Assembly (NCBI RefSeq): GCF_963422355.1
Contig: NC_085090.1
Span: 1,977,411 to 2,041,410 of the forward strand
Reading direction: 5' to 3'
Length of the DNA: 64,000 nucleotides
Source of the DNA: Corticium candelabrum
Lineage: Eukaryota > Porifera > Homoscleromorpha > Homosclerophorida > Plakinidae
Shown: in pieces, positions 52,501 through 63,954 of the stretch
How positions within the stretch are numbered: the first letter of the stretch is position 1
How the letters are laid out: every line of letters starts with the position of its first letter
Translations under genes and position numbers: made by a program
Notes under the pieces: model-generated
The model's input: only the letters and a program-made list of their open reading frames with translations
Told to the model about the DNA's origin: nothing
Databases searched by the model: none

Positions 52501-55500
52501 CTATTGAGGACTTTCAGCAAAAGGCTGATGCAAAAAGTAGCTACTATAGTATTTATTACGGTGGCATTTGCAAAACAGGTTTTGGGTTGTATATAGCTGT
52601 TGTTGATCGTACGACATCTAAGAAAAGAAAGAGAACTGTCAACACTTCTATACGTATGCAAATGCAGTAGGTCGGTCAAGGGCGTCACGTCTTAGGGGCT
52701 AGAGAGGGCGCTAGCCCCCCCACTTTTTTAGGGCGTGGCTTGCTATATTTTGAGTCAATTCTATTTTCAACGTTAATTAAACAGAAGTGTAGCTTGTCTT
52801 TAGCTAAATTAGCTGATTCAGCATAGATGTAGTACTGCTATGAAGGACTGCCTGGAAATCGAGGCTAAAGCACCCGGATACGGAAAATGTCAGCGGGAGA
52901 CAGCTGTCACAGCAGCAGCTCTGTCAGCCTCAGCAGCGACAAGAACACAAAGCGGAAAGGACAGAAACTCCTTACCACCTTTCTAAGGTCCACTAACAAC
53001 GTATCGCGGATTGTTGAAATGGAAAAGTAACACGCCAATTTTTTAGATCAAGAACTTCCCTGCAGCCAGAGTCGTCTCACTCCAAGTCTTTGTCATCTTT
53101 TTGTACGTCAAGGTTCGACGATACAGCTAGTTCTATCGTGACTGTGACTGTCTCTACTAGTACTACTGCTAGTGAATCTGGCCCGAAAGATTCTGTGTGT
53201 CATGCGTTTGATCCTTGCCGAGGTCCAACTGCTTGTTCTGTGACCAATGGCCCGTATCAACCTTGTGCAAAAGAACTGCCGCATGGGAAATTTCCTCAGA
53301 CGAAATCTGGCACTTGTAATAGGTCCTTTCAACCACACTGGTACACACAATTTTGCTGGCTTGAGTACAGCCCTGCAGCGGATTCCGCGTTCTGCTTTCC
53401 TTGTCGGCTGACAGTAAAGCATAACCTGGATAAACAAGGTTGTCCAGACCAAGCGTTCGTGAGTAGAGGTTTCAGGAAGTGGAAGTCAGCAGTAGCTGAC
53501 ATGAGGCGTCACGAGGAATCTTTGAGTCATATTTCAAATGTTGGAGTGTGGAAGAATAGCCAACAGCAGGATGCAACCAGAGGAAGTGTTATGCAACAGT
53601 TGAGTACAGCCTACCAGACACAAGTAGAGCTGAACAGACGCAATTTACGTAAAATTTTTGAAGTAATTTTTTTAATGGGAAGACAAAACATCCCATTGAG
53701 AGGCCACGATGAATCTAAAGATTCTCACAACAGAGGAAATCTGCTGGAATTTCTTGAATATCTGTCACGGTACTGCCCTGACTTAAAACGCCATTTGGAA
53801 GGAAACTTTCACTACGTAAGCCCCAAAAGCCAAAACGACATGTTGAAACTCATTGCATCTAACATTCAGAAGAGAATTACGACAGCTGTCAAACACTGCG
53901 GCTTCTTTGGACTAATATGTGACGAGTCACAAGACATATCAAGGGTAGAACAAATGTCTGTCAATGTAAGGTTTGTAACAGACAGCCTGAATGTAGAGGA
54001 GAGGTTTCTTGGATTTTGGCCTTTAAAAGGTACTGACGGAGAAAGTCTGTTTCAGCAACTGACGCAAGTTTTGCTTGAGACGGGCCTATCAATGTCTATG
54101 GTACGGGCACAGTGTTATGATGGAGCGTCAAGCATGTGCGGGAAGCACTCAGGTTTAGCTACCAGGCTTCAGGAGGTCGAGAAGAAAGCTGGATATGTGC
54201 ATTGCCATGCCCACAGATTGAACCTCAGTCTTCAAAACAGCTGCGAGAACGTTACAGATGTGCGAAACGTTCTAGGTGCTGTTTCCAGTCTCTATAATTT
54301 ACTTGAAGGATCAGCCAAGAGACATGAAAAGTTTCAAGATGTGCAACGAAGACAGAACGAAGGAAAGGGCCCGCAAGCAGTACTCCAACGACCATGTCAT
54401 ACTAGGTGGGGTTCCAGGCACGCAGCAGTCCATACTGTTAGGCAACAGTTTGCATCAATTCTGATTGCTCTGGACGAACTCTCTGACGATGCTGCGATCG
54501 GAAGTGAAGCTCACTGTTTACTGACTGTTGTATCTTCATTCAATTTTCTCTTCTATGTGTCCGTTCTAGACACTCTACTAGGATTAATCTCTCATCTATC
54601 CCAGTACCTGCAGGGAGAGAACGTAGATCTTCAGGCAGCAAAAAGATCAGCTGATAGCGTCATTGCTACTCTACAAAGTTTCAGAACAAATGAAAGTTTT
54701 GAGAATTTCTGGCAGTCATCGGAGAAAGAGAGTAAAGCAAAAAACCTGACTCCACCAGCTCTCCTTCGAGCTCGTCGACCTTCTCACCGAATTGACGAAC
54801 GAAGCACGACCCAATATCAGCCACTGTCACCAAAAGAACGTTATCGACAAGCATATTATGAATTATTGGATATCATGGTATCAGACCTAACTCGACGCTT
54901 TTGTAGCAAAGATTACCGTGTGTTCTGTGGAATTGAGAAGTTGTTGTCCGAGTCAGTCTCGTTATCGGCGCCAGATCAGTCGCTTGTGAGTGAGATATTA
55001 CACTTTTACACAGGTGACTTTGACAACACTCAGTTCACGTCTGAAATAAGAGTATTTTACAATTATTCTAAACTGCACTTTTCTAAAGACGTTGTGGAGA
55101 CCGGCAACATAGGTGCTCTTGCTCGTCAGTTTGTTTCTCTCCGTTGCACAGAATTGTTTCCCCAAGTCTTCAAACTGTTCAAGTTGTTTCTCTGCATTCC
55201 TGCTACATCTTCAACTGCAGAGCGGTCGTTTTCTGCTCTAAGGCGACTAAAATCATGGCTGCGAACTAGGATGGCTGACGAGCGCCTCCGGTCCCTTGCT
55301 CTGATGTGCTTCGAATGCGACATTGCTAAGGAACTGGAGAGTAATATTGATGATCTTGTTTCACAATTTGGTGCTCTTTGTGACAGACGTCTTCCTCTAC
55401 AATAGTTAGTAAACTTTTTGTAATGTTGATATTAAAAAGAATTTAATATATATGACGCCATGAATTACGTCACATATCTCAGCTTCAAATTTGCGCCCCC

Positions 55501-58500
55501 CCACTTTTGGGACCCATGTGACGCCCTTGGGTCGGTTAACGTTTCGGCTTCTCTAAAACTATGGCTTTGTAACTTAGTGAGTACTGCATGACTATGTGAG
55601 ACATATATAGTAAACATCGGCGTGATTTGCAGATGATGTTCCAGAAGACAAACTTGAACGGGTTGATTCAGATACTTCGGATATTGACCTTCCAGAAGCT
55701 TCGTTTATAGGGATGTCGTCTTCTTCACTATCTTCTACAGTAGAGCAGCTACAGGAAAATTCCCAAGTAACATACAAATGCAGTTCTGCATCAGTTTATT
55801 AATAGTTTGTGCATAGAGACTGCAATGCAATGTTTAATTTATGGTTTTTTGTATTTTTTAGTTAGTTGTGGATCTAACCACTGATGAAATGGCAGAGCAG
55901 ATGCCTTCTGAACAAGAACGACAACAGTCTCTTCAAGAAGTTAGATATTGACTCAGTTTATATAATAAAAATAATGATAATAATGCTCCTGGGTTTCGGG
56001 GTTCAAACCCCAGTGACTACAGTAAATTATGAAACTTGTCTGTCTTCCTTTCTCATGTTTCTCTAGCTTGTCCATAAGATTATGACTTGTTTCAGTCGTT
56101 GAGGAGTTTTTGGGGTCTGGTGAACGGTCTGTTGACGATGACGTTCAGCAATTTCTTGGTGGTCATTAATATCCACTAGGCGTGCTTCGCGGTCACCGTA
56201 AGACCTGCAATCTATTATATCGAAGTGGCTAGTTATTGCTCGCCGTGTGGACTACACGGAAACATGCAGTGGCGGATCCAGATTGGGGGGCGCGCGCCCT
56301 ATTTGGCAAAGTCTTTTTTCCTTCATTAGAGCCTGTGTGCTGTACTGTACTTGTGTAGTTCGTAACGCACGCTATAGATGTATGCAATTTCCGGAAGTGT
56401 ACCGAGTCTGTTCTGTTGCCAACTTGTCATAGTTATAACGTTGACCTACAGTAAATATTCTGTTTTTCATGACCGAAAGAAAGTTCCGGCAACAGTCTTT
56501 CAGTGGTTTACTGAGTATACAGTCAGCTAATGTATCTAGGTACTATCTATAGCTAGGCATTCACTTGTGTTTCCTGACTACAGCACTTCGCTGACAAGAC
56601 GCAAAACTCTTCCATCATGCAGATCAGTTGCAGTTGTTCTGCAGTGTTTTATTCACACTCACATCTGGATCATACCTTCTCTCAAGACCTACTAGTAGCG
56701 CATTGCGTCAGGGACATCATTAATATTAACTTGTGACGTCATAGATATTCTGTCATTTCTGCGCTCCTTCCTTTGCTAAATCCTGGATCTGCCACTGACA
56801 TGTACCCTTCTGGGCTCAACTGCCGGGTTGGTGGGCGCCCAGATGGGAGTAAAGACCCCACTTGCCCGACTTGGAGGAGCATAACGACACATAATAAAGC
56901 CACTATAGAGTAGTGGTTAGAGTTCTGGTTTACTGACCATGATGACCTAGGTTCAATCCTGGGTGCGACAACAATATAATCAAACGAGTCTGTTGGTTCT
57001 TTGTCACTGTCTATTTGGCTATGTCTGTGAGAGTAGACTGCTTTCCGTCGAAGGGGACCTACTGTGATCTGGCCTGGGAACCTTTGGCTATAAGGTGCTT
57101 TCGTGGTAGTCATTGATACCTACTGGACGTTCTGTGTGGTCAGAGCTGGCCAAATCCTCGTGGCGCACGCAATCAGTAATCGATATGTCATTTATTAACT
57201 AAACAATTGTAGTGTCATATGGATTACACGGAACATGTACTGTACCTTTGTGAGACTTACATGATGGGTTGGTAAGCGCCTAGTTGAGAGTAAAGACATC
57301 ACTTACCTATTGAGAGGGTGCATGATGATGACATACGTATACAGTAGACAACGCGCACGCAGTGATGCGCTCAAACGTACGTATCATATTAAGCGTATAG
57401 CCTAAACACGTACAGTTGGCTAGAGTGCGAAACTTAAGAGTCTTTTACATTTGTCCGCAATTCCTTTGTTTATATCTTTCTCTTGTATACATGACAGTTT
57501 AGAAATATCAGAGCAGCTCAAGACTTGGAGTACGCCGAATCCCTCCGCATAGATCAACTAAAGGTGCTACAGAATGTGTATCATGCAGGCGATAGATACT
57601 TAGAGTCAAGATTACGCTGGTTCTTATAGGAGAATGACAATCAAGCTGCGCCTCATGCACAAGAGGAGGTATTTTATTCCTTGCTTAATTTTTTTATGTT
57701 GTTTTTCTTAATTGTGTTGGCAATATGACATACAGCTACCAGAAAACCAGGATGAGTCTGAAAAGGTAACGGAGTTGCACATTACAGGATAGTGTACTTA
57801 TCTGTTGTATCTTTTTGCACAGCAGTGTTTTCTTATGAAACGCACTTTGTTATCTATGTTGCCATCCGAACCGAGTTCTGACGACTACGATACTGTTCAG
57901 TTTCGTGTCAGAATGCTTGATTCTAGCATTATAACTCGCAGGTTTCATGGCATAGACACTATTCAGGTAATTATAGTAATAAGATAGTAATACAGCAGCG
58001 ACTTCAGGAACTAATTAACCATGCATGCATGTAGTTTAGAACGACCTATACTATACACAATGGGTTTGATACACTTACATACATACATGCACCAGCTTTC
58101 ATTATGAACTCTAGCTACTACTTCATTTCTATAACTTGCACATACATGCACGTATACTGTTGTACGGTATTTGGTAGCTCCGCATCTTAAAATGCAAATG
58201 TAATATCATCGTTAGATTTGCATAATCAACAACTATACAGCAGCAACAACAACAACAACAATTTGAGATACAAATAGGCTTCCTGCTCTTTCATATGTTA
58301 CACCACACACACACACACACACACCCACACCCACACACACCCACACACACCCACACACACACACACCCACACTAAAATAAATAGTAAATGGACGTATATG
58401 CTTTTTATTTGGCTTTTTATCTAAAATTAGGATGTTGTGATTTGGATGACCGGCCATCTTGGCAGTACCCGCTTTCAGCTGAAAGACTGCGGGAAGCAAC

Positions 58501-59058
58501 CGCCGACGCGTTTATAGATTTAAACATGATCGAGCTTCCAATTGTTGATGCATTTGATGGTCGAGCTGTTGTTAATTTGCTTCTGGAAAAAACAGTACAT
58601 TTGAAATTTACAAGAAAAATGTTCTTGAATTGATTGTTTCATCCTGTTGATGCCAATAGGATGAAAGTTCGACGAACGCCAGCGCGCAAGATGAGTCCAA
58701 TCAAGGTAAAAGACAATCTGGTAGTTGTCTCGTTTTACAGGAAGTACGGAATGGGTGCTCCCAAAAGCACGTCAGATAGACCCAATTTTGAGACTCGACC
58801 AATTTGGGTGCTTGGTGATCCGTAATTGAGCTAGTTTTGAAAACGTGTCTTTACGCTTGAGATTTCACTGCATACATGCATGCAGATAGTTGTTTTTGTC
58901 TATCTTTTATATGTTCATTCATCCATGCATCTTCATCAATATACAGAGTTTCGCGGCGAGTTTTGGTGGCGATTTCCCAGCGAGTCACAGTGAATCCGCG
59001 ACGAATCACAGCAAATCCACGGTGAATCCTCAGCAATTCACAGCAAATTCGCGTTATA

Positions 59059-59108
<50 letters not shown>

Positions 59109-59906
59109 CATACATACATACATACATATACATACATACATCATACATACATACGTAATACTTGTGTCTGTAGGTATGCGTGCGTGCTTCCTTGTTGGTG
59201 TACACGTCTATTATGTCTAGAGCTGTTTTGAGACAAAATGCACGGTACTTGTTTAAAGATTTGTTGTGTCTATTGACAATATACCGTTTTAGAGCAAAGT
59301 TTGTCACTTTCTGCCTGCCTTAAAGAACTTGACAAACAAATTTCACCAACAAGCTCGTGTACCATTGATCCTCGAAGGTCGCATGTTTTCCGTGACCTTC
59401 TCGCTGCTAGCAAGAGAACATCTTTCGATCCTCTCAAGAATATTAAAGTAAAAATTAATACGCGTGGACCAAGTGGTTTGTTAGTTGATCTGAAATTTTG
59501 TGTAGATTGAATTTGTCGGAGAAGAAGGTGTAGACACTGGTGGCCTCGTTCGAGAAGCCTGGCGGTTGTTGGCCAGGTCTCTAGCAGAAGACTGCGGTCT
59601 AATGCAAGGACCACCGAATGCAAGAATTCCGTTACACGATGTAACGTCTTTGCAAGTAACCAGTAGAAAATGAAACCTTTTGGGTGCATTGCCATAACTT
59701 CATATTTATATCTACTGCTTAGAGAAGAGACTTTTTAAAACTGGGTCAATTGATGGCTACAGCCCTAGTTCATGGAGGGTCAGGATTTCCTTTCCTGGCA
59801 CCTGTAGTTTATGACTATATCTCTGGGGTACCGCTTCAAAGACTCCACCCTCATCATTCACAAATTCCACAGGTGGAAATACTGAAGATTGCCCAACAGG
59901 TGTTAC

Positions 59907-59965
<59 letters not shown>

Positions 59966-60819
59966 TTGCTAAGATGACATATCTGTTATGCTGCAGATAG
60001 CAACTTGCAATCCAGAGATGTTGGCTAATGTGCTACAGGAGGATGCCGTGTTGTCAACTGTCCTAGAATCAGGATGCTCTCCTGTCGTCACTTCCGACTT
60101 CGATGCCAATACCTCTAGAGACAAAGTATTGTCAGCTATCTCGCTACACTATTGTGTAACAAGCGTGAAAGCGGAACTGGATAACTTGGTACAAGGCATG
60201 CAATGCCTAGGTGTGCTTGCTGCAATACGAAGACATCCAGCAATATTTCGGCCTTGCTTTGTTGCAGATGGTACGGAGCTTCTAACAGCTGGTAAGTGGC
60301 AGTCGAATTGATTAAGTAGAACAGATAAACCTGGTTGAAATGCACTGTAATTACACGACAGAATCTATCCGAGTCTTATTTAAGACAAAAGTGTTCTCAG
60401 ATAGAGGGAGTACAGAACATGAGCGGGAACAAGCTGTTTACATGTTATTCCTTCAGCTTCTGGATGACTGTGAAGGTACAGCGTATACAGAATTATCACT
60501 ATATATGTAGATTACAGACTGCTCGCAACGGAATAACTTTATCATGATAGACTGAGTAATTTTACTTCTTTGTGAAGGTGCAACGTGTGAGGCAAGTTTG
60601 AAAGATGTGCTCGTCTTTTTTACTGGAGCAGATGCAGTTCCTTTGATGGGATTTCCCATCGATTGCACTTTGAGTTTCAACAGGGACATCGTATATCCTA
60701 CGGCGTCTACATGTGCGCTAGAGATGACGTTACCAACTCGATACCACGACAATTATGAACTATTTAAACAGAAAATGGTGCAAGGTCTGCTTTGGCACGG
60801 GGGATTTGGTAAGCAATGA
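48518..60819 (+). CDS. UBX-HECT domain ubiquitin ligase-like gene (about 17 exons)
   Basis: Phase-compatible exons: 48518-48581, 49082-49254, 52114-52413, 52485-52653, 55633-55766, 55862-55939, 57498-57563, 57630-57668, 57736-57765, 57823-57966, 58431-about 58510, 58660-58705, 59293-59447, 59506-59655, 59723-59899, 59997-60291, 60362-60475 and 60578-60819; all introns GT-AG. The N-terminal part has Ser- and Lys-rich and acidic segments, with no known domain. Next comes a FAF-like pre-UBX helix (AAQDLEYAESLRIDQ) and a UBX-like fold (LPSEPSSDDYDTVQFRVR, LDSSIITRRFHGIDTIQ). The HECT domain follows: FVGEEGVDTGGLVREAW, ALVHGGSGFPFLAPVVYDYI, SVKAELDNLVQGMQCLGVL, DVLVFFTGADAVPLMGFP, and PTASTCALEM with the catalytic Cys at 60712-60714. 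It resembles G2E3-type HECT domains. Predicted role: accept ubiquitin on Cys and transfer it to substrates. The junction at 58510-58660 is unresolved; N-terminal exons are less certain than the HECT exons. Confidence 0.75.
49441..49513. repeat. (GT)n microsatellite
   Basis: A long gt run in the second intron of the HECT gene model. Val/Cys frames are artefacts. Confidence 0.95.
49514..50851. other. Intronic interval without recognised features
   Basis: Lies in the long second intron of the HECT gene. A short tandem repeat (acgcaaacagac-tcggtagca, two to three units at 50618-50672) is the only structure noted. Confidence 0.5.
50852..51432. mobile_element. MITE related to the TTCACA inverted-repeat group
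   Basis: Left agctgaatttacaatatgca followed by aacgcttgagcgtc; right gacgctcaagcgttctcata followed by ttgtaaatgcagct. The arms are inverse complements with a few mismatches. Flanks are taa on the left and tca on the right, so a TWA duplication with one change is possible. Subterminal gcgtcgcgtcgcg words are iterated. The minus-strand frame inside (50829-51155) has no recognised domain. It lies in an intron of the HECT gene. Confidence 0.8.
52677..55529 (+). mobile_element. Second intact hAT transposon, in an intron of the HECT gene
   Basis: Ends are caagggcgtcac on the left and gtgacgcccttg on the right (12-bp perfect inverted repeat, more with mismatches). ggtcggt lies directly outside both ends (52670-52676 and 55530-55536): a 7-bp exact duplication, one base short of the usual hAT eight. 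Near the ends are cccccccact runs on both sides. The element (2853 bp) holds one long open frame. It sits between phase-1 exon ends 52653 and 55633, so splicing it out with the intron could leave the host gene intact. Confidence 0.92.
53090..55405 (+). CDS. hAT transposase with TTF-type zinc finger (771 aa)
   Basis: A single uninterrupted frame. The N-terminal TTF-type finger region shows FQPHWYTQFCWLEYSP, SAFCFPCRL and MRRHEESLSH. The DUF4371-like core has GFFGLICDESQDISRVEQMS and AQCYDGASSMCGKHSG, which fit the two Asp positions of hAT nucleases, and HCHAHRLNLSLQNSC. The C-terminal dimerisation motif reads FLCIPATSSTAERSFSALRR. This is the ZMYM/TTF group of animal hAT transposases, distinct from the BED-finger protein at 10070. 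The start could instead be at an upstream ATG, but none in frame was seen after the last upstream stop. Likely functional by sequence. Confidence 0.93.
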   Translation: MSSFCTSRFDDTASSIVTVTVSTSTTASESGPKDSVCHAFDPCRGPTACSVTNGPYQPCAKELPHGKFPQTKSGTCNRSFQPHWYTQFCWLEYSPAADSAFCFPCRLTVKHNLDKQGCPDQAFVSRGFRKWKSAVADMRRHEESLSHISNVGVWKNSQQQDATRGSVMQQLSTAYQTQVELNRRNLRKIFEVIFLMGRQNIPLRGHDESKDSHNRGNLLEFLEYLSRYCPDLKRHLEGNFHYVSPKSQNDMLKLIASNIQKRITTAVKHCGFFGLICDESQDISRVEQMSVNVRFVTDSLNVEERFLGFWPLKGTDGESLFQQLTQVLLETGLSMSMVRAQCYDGASSMCGKHSGLATRLQEVEKKAGYVHCHAHRLNLSLQNSCENVTDVRNVLGAVSSLYNLLEGSAKRHEKFQDVQRRQNEGKGPQAVLQRPCHTRWGSRHAAVHTVRQQFASILIALDELSDDAAIGSEAHCLLTVVSSFNFLFYVSVLDTLLGLISHLSQYLQGENVDLQAAKRSADSVIATLQSFRTNESFENFWQSSEKESKAKNLTPPALLRARRPSHRIDERSTTQYQPLSPKERYRQAYYELLDIMVSDLTRRFCSKDYRVFCGIEKLLSESVSLSAPDQSLVSEILHFYTGDFDNTQFTSEIRVFYNYSKLHFSKDVVETGNIGALARQFVSLRCTELFPQVFKLFKLFLCIPATSSTAERSFSALRRLKSWLRTRMADERLRSLALMCFECDIAKELESNIDDLVSQFGALCDRRLPLQ
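55985..56898 (+). mobile_element. SINE copy A, split by a MITE
   Basis: 55985-56266 plus 56798-56898 align with copy B (56899-57340). Both have a pol III B-box-like word (ggttcaaacc at 56000-56009), then gtctgt, ggtggtcatt-ata-ccactagg and tggactacacggaaacatg before the interruption, and gggttggtgggcgcccagat, gagtaaagaccccacttgcc afterwards, ending in cacataataa. The MITE at 56267-56797 lies inside it. Located in an intron of the HECT gene. Confidence 0.75.
56267..56797. mobile_element. MITE with CAGTGGC ends nested in the SINE
   Basis: Left end cagtggcggatccag; right end ctggatctgccactg: a 15-bp inverted repeat with one mismatch. acatg flanks both sides (56262-56266 and 56798-56802). A cggatcc-type tip followed by a g-run (ggggggcgcgcgccc) is present on the left only. 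No coding capacity. Superfamily uncertain. Confidence 0.85.
56899..57340 (+). mobile_element. SINE copy B with tRNA-like head
   Basis: The head gccactatagagtagtggtt, agagttctgg carries an A-box-like tagtggttagag (56911-56922) and a B box ggttcaatcc (56950-56959). The body matches copy A. The 3' end gagtaaagacatcacttacc, gagagggtgcatgatgatga and catac is the diverged form of the copy A tail. It follows copy A directly, so the two are in tandem. The tRNA-like part does not fold into a full cloverleaf, so it is not a tRNA gene. Confidence 0.75.
57967..58430. other. Intron with (CA)n microsatellite
   Basis: The intron between exons 57823-57966 and 58431 contains an imperfect cacacaccc repeat at 58303-58374 and a short caacaacaa run (58241-58260). 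Nothing else seen. Confidence 0.7.
58950..59055. repeat. Degenerate 10-bp repeat (cgaatcacag-like)
   Basis: Words such as gcgagtcacagtgaatccgc, gacgaatcacagcaaatcca and cagcaattcacagcaaattc are spaced about 10 or 20 bp apart. A related style of repeat occurs at 61069-61190 and more weakly at 5825-5995. It lies in an intron just before the (TA)n tract. Confidence 0.6.
59056..59158. repeat. (TA)n and (CATA)n microsatellite
   Basis: tatata run at 59056-59104 followed by catacata units to about 59155. Intronic. Confidence 0.95.
59293..60819 (+). CDS. HECT domain exons of the ligase gene
   Basis: Six exons (59293-59447, 59506-59655, 59723-59899, 59997-60291, 60362-60475, 60578-60819) encode an uninterrupted HECT-like domain of about 375 residues. 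The N-lobe carries RRSHVFRDLLAASKRTSFDP and HDVTSLQ. The middle has GSGFPFLAPVVYDYISGVPL, and the C-lobe LLDDCEGATCEASLKDVLVF. The active-site Cys lies in STCALEM, followed by NYELFKQKMVQGLLWHGGFG before the stop. The final residues GFGKQ match the short C-terminal tail of G2E3-like ligases. Microsatellites lie only in introns. All splice phases agree, which argues for an expressed gene. Confidence 0.88.
59909..59962. repeat. (AT)n microsatellite
   Basis: Uninterrupted at run in the short intron between two HECT exons (59899 and 59997). Confidence 0.97.
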
Positions 60820-61068
60820 TTCCAGAGGCAGAAGATTATTAGTAGTGGTTGTGTTGGTTGTTACGTTTTATTGTTCTTGACGTATTTACACAGCATGTAC
60901 TGTACAAGTGTACCGAAGTTAGATAGAGAGAGGTTTTTGAGTTGTCACCATGAAGCATCGTTTTGATGCCAGTGATAGAGTATTGTTGTTGTTTACACGT
61001 TGTTTCCTTTGCACCATGCACCATGAAACATCGTTTTGATGCTAGCTACCCATGACAAAATTCCGAGG

Positions 61069-61190
61069 TGACTCGCCGTGACCCGCAGTGACTCATGGAG
61101 GATTACGGCGAGTCACGTCGAATCGCGGTATGTCACCGTGAGTCACAGTGAGTCACAGTGAGTCACCGCGTGAGTCACAGTGAGTCGCGA
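61069..61190. repeat. 10-bp tandem repeat rich in TGAGTCA sites
   Basis: gtgagtcaca repeats with slips. tgactca is at 61089-61095 and tgagtca at 61139, 61149, 61159 and 61171. These match the AP-1/bZIP consensus TGASTCA. The array begins about 250 bp downstream of the HECT stop codon. Confidence 0.8.
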
Positions 61191-62087
61191 CCGCTGTAGA
61201 CGTACCGCATTTCTAAATATTATATTTGCCTGTATATATAGGTAGACGCATGATCCGTCACGGGTTTAGATGGTGTGATCGTTCAAAAAGAGAGTCGCTA
61301 AGTCTCACAGTTTCGTACTCTTCAGCTAGAGGGACTATCGATCTCCTCTGCAAGCTGCATGCATGCATGTAAGTTCGAAATGCATGTACGTATATATAGC
61401 TTTACAAATAGATATCGGACATCGATCGCCCCGCCAGGCCATGAAAATCAACTACGAGCGTCGAACTGGTGTGCGTCGCATGTACTGAGTGAACGTTCGT
61501 CAACGCTACGTGTGAATGTTGTAGGTTTGGGTGGCGCGCGCTATGTCAACATCTGCATTTATTGTTATAGCGCGCGTGAGCCAGACCTATAGAAGTACTG
61601 TGTACTGTAGAACTGGGAATGATCGAGTCTAGAAAGTTGTATGGCGACAAACGATCGAAGTCTTATTCAGTGGCGGTGCATATGAACGCGTAACTACATA
61701 AATCGATGCAGGCGAAAGGCACCTCAGAATTCGAGGCGGTATCGTTTCTGAACGTCGATCCACGCAGACAAGTGTAATGGAGGACATGCACGGACGACTG
61801 CCGGAGAGCAGCGCTATAGCAAGAGAACCAGGCAGACGTTCAATCTCTCTCTGTTTGAAGGTATGTTGTGTAATATATTTATTACTATCAATTAATAATA
61901 AATAAGGAAATAGCTCATATCAATATGGTATAAAATTATTAATATCATTCTGAATTATTTTATTCCAACAAACCAATTAATTATCAATTAAGTAACTAAT
62001 TTGCACAATGTGTTCAGTCTGCCAGTTGAATTCAATAAACTAGAGCAGTATAAAACCTACATTGAAATTTCAACTTTAATTAAATTC
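61191..62087. other. Intergenic interval
   Basis: No gene recognised between the HECT gene and the minus-strand transposase gene. An AT-rich stretch (61870-62000) contains taattaat words. Confidence 0.5.

Positions 62088-63954
<1,867 letters not shown>

Noticed and set aside
56899..56975. A tRNA gene
   Set aside because: A and B boxes are present, but acceptor and anticodon stems do not pair properly and the sequence continues as a repeated SINE body.
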